Under the pieces are notes generated by a model. The model had not been told where the DNA came from, made no database searches, and saw only the letters and a list, made by a program, of their open reading frames with translations. DNA of 64,000 nucleotides from Haematococcus lacustris (Eukaryota > Chlorophyta > Chlorophyceae > Chlamydomonadales > Haematococcaceae): the NCBI GenBank assembly GCA_030144725.1, contig JASKMD010000029.1:13296700-13360699 (forward strand). Direction: 5' to 3'. Below are positions 44,101-53,649 of the stretch, piece by piece (position 1 is the stretch's first letter; each line of letters opens with the position of its first letter). The translations under genes were made by a program, and so were the position numbers.

Positions 44101-45452
44101 TGGCTCCACAAGGAAGCCACGCCACCGCACCACCCTCACGCCACAGGCAACAGCTGAACTCATGTTTGCAGCCCTCTGTTGTTGCAGCGAACGTCTGGAC
44201 CGCAGCCAGGTGGAGGATGCCCGCAAGAAGGAGGCGTGTGCCATCAATCAGTCCCTCAGCGCCTTGGGCGACATCTTTGCTGCCCTCAGCTCAAAGAACG
44301 CCCATGTCCCCTACCGAAACTCCAAGCTCACCTACTTACTTCAGGTACTTGGCTTGTGGCACAGCAAAGCAGTGCTAGGACATAGCACTCGGCGAATGCC
44401 TTGCCCCTCCCCCTCCAACTCCCCATCCAGGCAGCTGCCACCATGCTGTGCAGCACTCACCGGCCCTGTGTCATGGCTGCAGCAAGACTGCTGCTGTGTG
44501 GTGCCTGGCAGCCCCAACAATCGCGCCCCCCTGCCTGGCTGTGGCCTGTCAACCTGCAACTGAGCTGCCTGCCTGCCTGCCTTGCTCCTGCTACGCAGCC
44601 ATGCTTGGGTGGCCAAGGCAAGACGCTGATGTTCGTGAATATTAACCCAGAGCCAGCCTCGGCCTCCGAGTCCTTGTTCTCCTTGAAGTTTGCCGCCAAA
44701 GTCAACGGGTGCGCACTGAGCCCCCCTGCTGAGGTCCCCTGCTCTGTGCACTGCATTCAAGGCGCCCTGCACTGCCGTACACTGGGTGGGGCGGTGCCTC
44801 CTGCCATGACTGCTGCTGTGTCACGTGTCGCGGATGTTATGTCGGTGATGAGGGGAGGACAGGCTGCTGCTTTCGCTGTTGCTGATCCTGACCCTGACAG
44901 ACCTACATACACAGCCAACTACCTTACTCAGAACCAAGCAATGCCTGCTACACCCTGTTGCCCTTCTGTGTGCAATAGTCTACTTGACAGGTCGAGGTGT
45001 TACACCGTCTAAGAGTGTGACCCTGATATATGACCTGCTCTGGCCGGCCATGTGCGAACCCCGCCTGTTGGGCCTTCCCTCCTGCTATTAGGTGCGAGAC
45101 TGCCGCGAAAGGAGGTGCCAGGCGAAATGCTGGTGGGGCAGGTGCTTTGGCTACAGGGGCGCAGGTTCCATCACAGATGGCGGCAGCAGGGGCCTTGGGG
45201 GACAGCAAGCGCATGAGCTTGCCTGGCGTAGCGAGGCAAGCAGCTGGGCAAGTGGCAATAGCAGCAGCAGCAGCTGCTGCAGCAGAGCCTGTGTCAAAGC
45301 GGGCAAGCTTGCATGGTGGAGCAGGTGGTTCAGGTGCTAGCCACCAGACTGCCGGTGCTGTGTCTGGGGCAGTGAAGCGGCCTCCTCCTGCCCCTGCTGC
45401 CTTGGGTCAACAGTCCGGCACCTTGCATGCAGCCAAACGTATGAAAATTTAA
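38198..45452 (+). CDS. kinesin-14 (C-terminal motor, minus-end-directed)
   Basis: About 1138 aa from exons 38198-38951, 39033-39133, 39933-40082, 40578-40688, 40761-40877, 41099-41260, 41416-41643, 41790-41963, 42174-42315, 42589-42749, 42954-43100, 43272-43427, 43546-43617, 43738-44051, 44188-44344, 44599-44708 and 45092-45452. N-terminal Pro/Ser-rich tail, then a long Glu/Ala/Gln coiled coil (aa about 285-690). The class-14 neck ([14 protein letters not shown]) leads into IRVYCRVKP. Motor motifs: P-loop [10 protein letters not shown], switch [12 protein letters not shown], switch II LVDLAGSERL (Ser restored across the intron at 44051/44188), [14 protein letters not shown], and [11 protein letters not shown]. 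The motor is at the C-terminal side, so minus-end motility is expected. A further Ala/Lys-rich tail ends AAKRMKI. An extra exon between 39134 and 39932 is not excluded. Confidence 0.9.
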
Positions 45453-46080
45453 CATTGTGCATGGCAGCATGGAGCAGTAAACGATGCAACGAGAGAGTGA
45501 GTTTGTGAATGGAGCTAGGGAGCGGCATAGGGGTTGATGCAGCGCAAACGGGGCCTGGCAGCCGTCCCAGAAGGGAAGCAGGGTGCTGAAGCGGGGCGAT
45601 GAAGCAGAGCCAGTCTTCGGCAGCAGTGCTTAGTGGTGTGCGCCAGATTGAGGTCATAGAACTCGTGGCCCTGAGAGAGATCAAAGTGCAGGTTCAGGAC
45701 TAATCGGTGGCAGTGGCATGGACTCACACCATGACAGGCAGCACTGCTGATGGTACGTTGTCGGCCATTGGTTGTGCATGTGTCAAGTGGCAATGCACCA
45801 CTGTGGATGCATCTGCATGTATTGGAATGGCATGAACAGGCATGGCTGTTTGTGGCCATGCACGTGTGCGTTTCTAAACCCCATTCTGCATGCAGTGGTG
45901 ATGAAGCAGGCATGGATCATGGGCAGTGTGGTACTCAGTAGCTGAAAGGAGTTGTGGCATGTGCCTGCCCATACATGGAATGCAGGAGGTATTTAGCCAT
46001 CAGCAACCTCTTTAACACGACCTGCAGACTCTGTGATACTTGCATAGACCCGGCAACACCTCATTAATGTCACAGATGAG
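45453..46080. other. intergenic region after kinesin
   Basis: No gene seen; probable 3' UTR of the kinesin followed by spacer. Confidence 0.4.
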
Positions 46081-46600
46081 ACAGCCCTCCTGTCCCTCAC
46101 TAGGGCCTCCATTTGAGCCATTTGCTAAGTACCTACTAGCAGCCACCAACTAGACCCGACTCAAACAGTGTTATTGGGCTGTGTGGAGTAAACCCAGTGC
46201 ACATGAGCCCGCCTACCACCTACACTATTGCCTGACCACGAGGGCGATGTGTAGAGTTGGCATGACAAAACATGCACTAATTGTAAGCTGATGACAGCTC
46301 AACAAAGGGGGCACACATTACTGTGCCTTAGCAGGCTGCTGCTGCTCCTGGGCCTTGGGGGGCTTGTCTCGCACCCGCTTGTAGCCCAGGCCAGGCCAGG
46401 GACACGAACCTTTACGTTTCTTGTCGCTACCCTTCCGCTTCTTCTTAGCCATCACGCGATGCGCAGTGCGACGGGCGGTGGCCTTTTCGAGCAATTTGGG
46501 TTTCCCGTGAAAAATACACGGTTGTGTGAAAATACACAAGTGCTCTGTTACAGCCTTGGTCGTAGTGCATTATAGTGACTAAGACCAGGTATAGGTCAGG
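46081..46600 (-). mobile_element. Fanzor-like copy D, both ends kept, interior deleted
   Basis: 46081-46317 matches the 3' end block of copy B, and 46400-46560 matches its 5' end. The gene between is reduced to a short frame, 46452-46318. It starts like copy B (MAKKKRKGSDKKRKG) and goes straight to the copy B C terminus (GLGYKRVRDKPPKAQ...), with stop at 46318. The junction lies in a CCAGG-type microhomology. All nuclease motifs are lost. This is the layout of a non-autonomous (MITE-like) derivative that could be mobilised by a complete copy. Confidence 0.65.
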
Positions 46601-46619
46601 TATAGGTCGCCTGGCCACT

Positions 46620-47190
46620 CCCCTGTACACAGTCCTGGCTCACCACCGCATGGCTCCAGCTTGCCCTTCGTGAACCTTTAGCACCCTCCCTCCCCCTTGT
46701 GGCTGTGCAGGCTGCTGTCCTGCAGGATCGCTGGGAGCTCATCCCACCCAACTTTCCCTTGCAGCTGCTGCCGCCCCCGCCATTGGCTGCACCCCTGATA
46801 ACTATCCGACTGATCTTTAAGAGTTTGTCAGCGATTCTTGCGCAGGGCTGTGCAGCTCACGAGCGCGAGGCTAGCGGGCTGCTCGGGCTGATGTGCACCT
46901 GTGCCGGGGCGGGCGGGGGTGTTGGGAATTCTGGTCGCATTGTGCAGGGAATGGCCTGCTTAGTGGGGCTGTGGTCAGAGAACAGCTATCGCGCTCAGCG
47001 GCCCAGCTTTTCAAATGTTTGAAATTCTTGTCGGGCGCAAGATTTCTTGTCGGGCGCAGGACCCCCCTTGACATGTGTTCTAGTGCTGTTGATATGCTTG
47101 AGAGTGCTGGTATGGCTTTTGGGCTGCCCTTGCACCACAACAGCGTGCAACTCGTGTCGCGTCACCCCATGTCTAAGGAGCGTCCGGGGC
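46620..47190. other. gene-poor region
   Basis: Open frames are short and without domains. A 12-base motif TTGTCGGGCGCA is duplicated at 47028-47062. Confidence 0.35.
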
Positions 47191-47194
47191 TGTA

Positions 47195-47262
47195 TCATAT
47201 TATATGATATATACAATGTATCATGATAATATCATTATATTTCATTATATGCCCTGTTTTTG
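47195..47262. repeat. AT-rich palindromic tract
   Basis: TATCATATTATATGATAT and TATCATGATA palindromes in GC-rich surroundings. A similar tract lies at 48596-48685. Confidence 0.6.
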
Positions 47263-47867
47263 CAACGCAAGACGTCTGCAAGGACCCTATGTCCCTCGCG
47301 CACTGGTCGGAACCGTGCGCGTTGAGGTTCGGGTGGCAGTTAGGCGGCAGTTGGCAGTGTATCGTGCACGGGGGTCATGGCTGACGCCGATGAGCCAGAG
47401 CAGCTGTTTTCTTGCTGCCATCAAGCGAGCCCCAAATCCTCAGCGTGAGCAACATGAGCCAAACGACGGGCTAACACAAGTGCAAAGGTGGCACTGCTGG
47501 CATCTACAAGCGCAATGTATAGCCGACATATGGTCCCATCCCACCTGCCCAGCCTCGAGAAGTGCAACGCGCCATACGCCGCTTAGACCTTGTTTTTGGC
47601 CAGGTCGCGTTTGCTTTCGTCCACCTGTCCACCTCCAGTCCACCTCCATCTTCCATCTTTTCCATCGTCTTTCAATCTTCCATCTTCCATCTTTTTGGGC
47701 TTTAGGAGAAGCACTATCGCATCGAGGTGTTAGTTAGTGTATGCTCCTCCCTTCCCTCCCTACCCACCACACCACCACCTCCCAAGCCAATGACCCATCT
47801 CCCTTTCTGTGCCATCGGCAGAGCATGTGTTGTGCATGTTGACGAAGCAACCTCTTGATAACCTAGA

Positions 47868-48005
47868 GGCTGCAGCAGCAGGCCAGCAGGCTGCAGCTGG
47901 AGGCCAGCAGCACCTGGAGGCTGCAGCTGCAGGCCAGCAGCAACAGCAGGCTGGAGCTGCAGGCCAGCAGCACCTGGAGGCTGCAGCTGCAGCCCAGGGA
48001 GCATG
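47868..48005. repeat. GC-rich minisatellite (Leu-Glu-Ala / Gln coding)
   Basis: Irregular tandem copies of ACCTGGAGGCTGCAGCTG + CAGGCCAGCAG within an open + frame (47809-48213). The frame is low-complexity and I do not treat it as a gene. Confidence 0.7.
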
Positions 48006-48198
48006 CCAGCAACACTTGCAGATTGGTACCCCCACTAAACCACCCAGTGTAGGAGGGCTTTTTGATCGTGGTAGAGGAGCTACGCGTCAAGGCCAACATC
48101 CCCACATGAGGGTCTCCAGGGCCATCCCTGCTGCTGGCAGAGGGCTTGTAGTAGGGTGTGACAGCAGCAGGATGGCTGTGTGTGTCTTGCTGTCGTGT

Positions 48199-48415
48199 CA
48201 TGTGTGGGTGTGAGCAGCAGACTGGCCATGTGTGGCACCGGGCCTAGCAGTCGCCCAGGACTCTTAGTGTGCCATGTGTGGGTGTGAACAGCAGGATGGC
48301 CATGTGTGGCACTGAGCCTAGCAGCCGCCCTGGACTCTTAGCATGCCGTGTGTGGGTGTGAGCAGCAGGCTGGCCGTGTACGGCACTGAGCCTAGCACCG
48401 CCCAAGACGTGTGTA
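48199..48415. repeat. 74-bp tandem repeat, three copies
   Basis: Units begin CATGTGTGGGTGTGA at 48199, 48273 and (variant CGTGTGTGGG) 48347. Each contains GCAG-CTGGCC-TGT-GGCAC and CCTAGCAG. The third copy is truncated. Confidence 0.85.
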
Positions 48416-48595
48416 TGTGGATATTGTAATGTCTCGGGCTGCAGCGCCTTGTCACTCCCATCGAGAGCGAATGCAGCCCGTTCATGAGCCCTACTCGTGG
48501 ATTGCGACCTGTTGCTACGAGCGAGTTGCAACCAGCGAAAACCTTGAGATTATGCGGTTACCAAGAGTCGAACTAGGATTGCCAAGATGATTTGG

Positions 48596-48685
48596 GATGT
48601 ATCATAAGTGTATCATGATAATCATGATATGCATAATAGTCCATATACGTGTATCATGAGATATCATGATACATGCCGCTCCCTA
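48596..48685. repeat. AT-rich palindromic tract, second copy
   Basis: GTATCATGATAATCATGATA and ATATCATGATACAT palindromes; comparable to 47195-47262 in motif and orientation symmetry. Confidence 0.6.
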
Positions 48686-49431
48686 CCCATATCAGTTTTT
48701 TATGTTTTTTTTACTTTCTTGACAATTTTTCCAACCAGGACGTCCAATGATAAACTGCCAGTTCTGTGCTGCTCCTTGTGTGGGCTTCTAACGTCTAATC
48801 AGGACAGAAGCGCGATGTCATCATGTTTGGGCCGTTTCATGAGTGGGCGGTCAACTTTTTCCCAGCTCAGTTTCTACATGTTTTTGACCAATTCTTGCTG
48901 CGCGTGGTTGCTTGGAAGTCGCAGGCATCAATGATCAGAGCATCCTGCAATTGGCAACTTGGCAGCAGCTTGCACAGGTTCATCAGCTTGCACAGGTTCA
49001 CTGGCACAGGTTCATCAGCAATCCGCCGTCGCGGTCACGCCCCCAGCTTGGGAGATGGTTTCGATGCGTGCTGGGACGCAGCAGCACTGTCGCGTGCTGA
49101 CCTGAAAATTTGAATTGTCCGTCGCGGGTTGGGGCCAGCCACCCGGCAAATCGTTGGGGCTGGCTGCACTCCAGTTAGGCCATAAGCAGCTCATCGCACC
49201 AATCGGCGGCCTCATCCGTGCAGAAATGAGTAAGAAAGGTATCTCTTGAGCCACGGGGGTGCAGCCAATGGCGGGGGTGACCACAAGTGTTCTGTTACAG
49301 CCTTGGCAGCACATGGACAGGGGACTGGAGACAGGGGACAGATGAGACAGTCAGCACCTGCTGCCTGCACTGCGGCTGGCTTTGCTGTGGTAAGCACCGA
49401 CCATCGCTGAGCTGGTGGTTGCTGACCCTAA

Positions 49432-49880
49432 CCCTTGATTGTCACTTTGTTGTAAAACTATAACTAAACTAATTAAACCAAAAAAAACAATAGACAGGGG
49501 ACAAATCCTCACTGCTGCTGTCAGTGTTAGACGAACAATATGAGGCTGACAGCCTGTGTACTTATGACAGCATCAGGCGCCGCTTCTGAGGGTCACAAGG
49601 ATTGCGCCCACCTATTAAATCATGTGGTTTAACGTTTAGTATGCCAGTTGCGCCAAGGTCTTAAGCACTGATGACGGGCAGGGGCAAATGGTCACTGCCA
49701 CTGATGCCACATGCTAACACCCTTCATGCGAACGATTTTCATTCTACACGGAACAACTTGTTCGACTGTGGGTAATCTCACTCAGCTACTCCAATCAAAT
49801 GGTGGCACGTTCATTACAAACTGGAGACCACTGGGAACCTCACCAAAACTAACAGCTTGACGCTAAAAAGGCTACCTGCC
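49432..49880. repeat. mosaic of Fanzor-family fragments
   Basis: 49432-49560 matches the 3' flank of copy A (30110-30240) in the same orientation. 49610-49710 matches 29240-29340. 49741-49880 matches an intron of copy B (33461-33640) as its reverse complement (GACTGTGGGTAATCTCACTC and GACCACTGGG shared). There is no coding part. Confidence 0.6.
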
Positions 49881-50187
49881 CGATCGCCATGGCTCTAGGG
49901 CTGGGGTTACTGCTCCTTGTCGTTGTTGGTGTCGTAAGCCGCGCCCTGTACCTCCAGCATCCTTTCTTACAATAATACATGTATAGGGATGATCCTCTCC
50001 TACACCCACTAATATCCTTGAACCCATTGGCAACCAGCCTGCTGCCAGAGCCCCCACAATTTATGGATGGCTCAACGCAGACTGGGCCTGGCAGCTGGCC
50101 GAGAAGGATAGCTCTTATAACTCAAAACCAGAGTTGCATGGCAGCCGTCACCCTGTAGCCACTGCCTCCTCCCCGCCACCCTGAGCC
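49881..50187. other. intergenic region
   Basis: No gene or repeat recognised. Confidence 0.35.
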
Positions 50188-52486
50188 TCATCCCCTGAGC
50201 CTGAAGTCAATGGCTGCCAGCCGCTGCCCCTGCTGCCCCATCATGGCCTGCAGGCTGTCCAGCCGGCTGTCCACATGGGCCTGCAAACCCTGCAGCAGCA
50301 GCCGCACCTGCTCCACCACACTGCCCTCAGTCACACCGGCACTTGAAGGAGAGCCCAACACCGCCTGGCCCGGCTGCCCAGGCAGTGACTCAGCCCCCTC
50401 CCCCTCCCCCTCCCCGCCCTGCTGCTGCTGACAGCTGTGCCTACACCTCGGCTCTGCCCTGACCTGTTCTGCCCTGTCGTCACCCTGCGGATGCAGCAGC
50501 TGGCCAGCTGTGTGCCCCGGCCCTGACAGCCCTCCTGAACTGTACACCACCGCTACCGCCAGCTGCAACTGACTGAGCTGCCGGCATTCGTGGCCCTGCC
50601 GCGTCAAGCTGGTGATGGGGTAGGCAGGGGGCAGCAGGGGGGCGCCTACCCATTGCCCCGCCACTCCTGCCTCGCTGCTCCCAATCTTTTGTGGGTAGAT
50701 CGCCACCCCTGCCTGCTGCAAAGCCAGCTGCACCGCATCATGCGTCTGCCCTGCACCCTGGCTTTGCCCGTGCCCTACCCCCCTCCCTCCTCTCTGCCCC
50801 TTCTCAGCCCCTTGTATCGTATGCAGCCGCACTTGCTGCTGGGCTGCATGCAAGGTTAGCGCCACGGCCTTCACCCAGGTGGTGCTGGGTTCGAATCCCG
50901 GTCCCGTGCTATTTGCCACCTCGCTCAGCCACACCAAACCTTGGTCAGCGCTAGCTGACACCAGCTGCAGCGAGCCAGGTGCACGAGAGCTGCCAACCAC
51001 CAGCAGCCAGGTAGCCATGCCAGTAGGTGGCACAGCCACAGTGCTACATGGGCAGGCGGCCAGCAGATCTGGGCTCAGGCAGGGAAGCGATAGTGCAAAC
51101 AGGGGTCTTCTACTGCCCTGCCCTGCCACCTCCTTCACCCCACCCTCACCGTCTGCTGTCCAGGGCCCAGCTGGCTGCAGGTGCTGCTTGAGGTCTGCCT
51201 TAGGAGGGTTGCGGGGAGGGGGGAGCAGGAGGAGGCAAGGGGCGTCCCGCCATGCCACTGGCTGCGCCTGGGCCAGACCATCATCAGCTGGGCCCCAGGG
51301 CTATCAGCCAGACCCTGACACCCTGGCATGTCAGGGTGGCCCCTCCCCCTTGCGCTAGGTGGCGGCTGCTCATGCACAGGCACATGCTGCCTTAAGCAAG
51401 CTGGCTGCCTGTCCTCCTGGTGTTTGAAACTGCAGCCATGGCTTCGGCCTGCACTGCCCTCAGTGATGGGGGTGGGCCTCTTGGCCTCTGCCCCACTCCT
51501 GACACCCTGGCCCTCCAGCGTTACCTCAAGGTCGGGGCAGTCAGGCAGCAGCAGGCCCCCCCCCAGCAGGCTGCCCAGGCCCCCTCCCCCCAAGGCTTGG
51601 TGCAGACCACGCAGGTCCATCACAGCCAGGCCAGGGGAGGGGGGGCCGCAGACCTCTGACGCAGGCAGGAGGGGGCGGCCTGGGGGCTGGCTTGCAGCAG
51701 GCTGCTCTGCAGCAGGGGGCCTGTGATGCTCGCTGCCGCTCTCAGGCTGTGCAGCCACACCTGCAGCCCTGCAGCCCGCTGAGCTTTCCACTGTTGGCTT
51801 GGGTGCTAATGCATCTGGAGCCCCTCCTGCAGCTGAACACACTCCCTCTGCCGCCCCTCCTGCTGCTGCTCCAGCTGCTACCCCTCCTGCTGCTGCTGCT
51901 CCTGCTGCTGCTGCTGCTGCCGCTCCTACTACCCTCCCCCCAGACACCCTCCCCAATGCCGCTGTCGGCCCCTTTAGGCCTCCCCCAGCCGCCCCTGCTG
52001 CTGCCGGCGGTGCCGTTCGAGCACTGGGAAGTGAGGGGGGCAGAACCCCAGGGTCGCCCCCCCGGCCACCCACCGCATGGAGGAGCAGCGACCCCTCCAC
52101 AGCCACCAGGAGACTCCCCCTCGGCCCCTGGGTCAGGCCAGCCACCGGGCCCCCCCCTCCCCCCAGCAGCAGGCGGCGGCTCTGGAGCAGGCGCCAGCAA
52201 GTAGGTCCATGCAAGGGCTGGGTGCAGCTGGAGGGGGGCACAGGGGGTGGGGGGCTGCTGGCACAAGGCAGGGGGGCACCTGGCGAGGGTGTGCGAGGGG
52301 CAGGGGCAGGGGGCAGGGTGATGTCTACTAGGCAGGCCTCAGCTTGAGCCGTGCAGGTGCCGGGCCAGGCTGCCTCCCAATCCAGCACCAGCAGGTCAGG
52401 CCCAGACCCCACTACCAGGCACACCTGCTGCTGCTGGCTGCCGCCGCTGCTGCTCCCGCTGCTGTTGCTGTGACGTTTGCCGCCGC

Positions 52487-52518
<32 letters not shown>

Positions 52519-53547
52519 TTGTGCTTGCAGTCAGTAGCCAGGTTATCAGGTCCTTGTGCCCAGGCCAGGTGCAAGAAGGTTGAGGGCAGGGCATGAGGGG
52601 AGGGCAGGCTGGTGGCGCCCACCAGGTGGCATGCACCCCGCACTGTCACGCCGCTGCTGGCCTGCTGCTGCTCTGGATCAGGCCACTGTTGCCACTGACT
52701 GTGAGCAGGCGGCGGTTGGAGAGGTTGGCGGCTGGTCTGGGTCAGGCCCCACCCCTTGGTGTCTACCTCCACCAGCAAGACTCTCTCCTACAGCCTCGCA
52801 GCAGCAATAGCAGCAATGGCAGCAGCAGCACCAGCCGCAGCCGCAGCAGCGGCATTAGCAGCAGCAGGCCTGCAGCACCAAGATATGCAGCAGCAGCAGC
52901 AGCGGCAGCAGCGGCAGCAGCGGCAGCAGCGGCAGCAGCCAGCAGCCACTCAATGCTATAGCATGTTTAAATCTGCTTGGCAAATGGCTTGGCAGCGGCA
53001 TGGCAGCGGCAGCAGCAACGACAGCAGCGGCAGCAGCGGTAGCTGCTTCCATCAAGCCCCCAGCTTTCCCTCTCACTGCATCTCATGGACAGCTGCTCAC
53101 CTGTGTGGCCACTGCCAGCAGGGCCCTGACCTCCGGGTGCCAGGCCAGGCAGCATGCCTTGGAGTTGCCAATGGGCTGCTCGATTTTGCCTAGTGCCTCA
53201 ACTTGGCTGGCTGCCATGGCAAACACTGTCACAGCAGCCTCTGTGAGCGTCGCCACGAGCAAGGGACACGGTTGCGGGTGCCCTGGTCCTTCTTGGATGA
53301 CAAAGGATTGGACAAGACCGGGGAGGGGGACAGTATTGCCGCAGCTGAGCAGTAAGCGCCCGTCATGATACACTGCTGCTTGGGTCGCGCTTTGGGTCAT
53401 GAGTGGGCTCTTGCTCCCTGCCGCACCAGGCGCGCCGTTCAGAAGCTGCACAGTGGCGGGCGCCAACACGCGCATCGTGTTGTCTAGTTGTGACCCAGCT
53501 ACAGACTCCCGGAAGAGGGAGTTTGGGGAATACGTGCAGAGCCGCAC
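50188..53547 (-). CDS. WD/beta-propeller and coiled-coil protein, WDCP-like
   Basis: Exon 1: 53547 to 53101, containing AAVYHDGRLLLSCGN, CPLLVATLTEAAVTVFAM and ACCLAWHPEVRALLAVATQ. Exon 2: from 52787, beginning ERVLLVEVDTKGWG and continuing to about 51160, with VCLVVGSGPDLLVLDWE plus very long Gly/Ala/Ser/Pro-rich loops. The last part, down to 50188, has TWLLVVGSSRAPGSLQLVSA, LVWLSEVAN and a final helix VEQVRLLLQGLQAHVDSRLD. Order and spacing of the N-terminal blades (LLVATLTEAAVTVF, then C-WHP) resemble animal WDCP, which also ends in a coiled coil. That match is from memory and moderate. The join near 51160-51070 is unsettled. If right, a propeller scaffold; partners unknown. Confidence 0.5.
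50835..50912 (+). other. tRNA-Glu-like sequence inside an antisense coding frame
   Basis: GGGTTCGAATCCCGG is a perfect T-arm/B-box. Upstream CCTTCACCCAGG resembles the tRNA-Glu(TTC) anticodon arm, and GGTTAG the end of its D-loop. No matching 5' acceptor strand (complement of the TCCCGTG 3' side) is present. Probably a degenerate tRNA or tRNA-derived fragment, or chance. Confidence 0.3.
52850..53045. repeat. CAG/CGGCAG trinucleotide-type repeats in intron
   Basis: Runs of (CAGCAGCGG)n and (GGCAGCAG)n lie in the first intron of the WDCP-like gene. Confidence 0.75.
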
Positions 53548-53649
53548 AGTTGGTTTTGTAGGTTGCGGTCGCGCCGCAGCAAGACTGACCTGAACCTGCG
53601 ACTAGAGCCGCGTGCCTGTCCAAAGCATAAATCTACTGTTGCGTCTGCA
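53548..53649. promoter_or_regulatory. compact bidirectional promoter interval
   Basis: Only about 100 bases separate the first Met of the minus-strand WDCP-like gene from the SerRS start at 53650 if both starts are right. No TATA box seen. Confidence 0.35.

Noticed and set aside
47809..48213. 134-aa open frame with LEAAAAGQQ repeats as a gene
   Set aside because: It is entirely explained by a minisatellite, with no splice signals or conserved flanks that convince.
48823..49113. Open frames around 48.8-49.1 kb
   Set aside because: Short, different frames open equally, no motif recognised.
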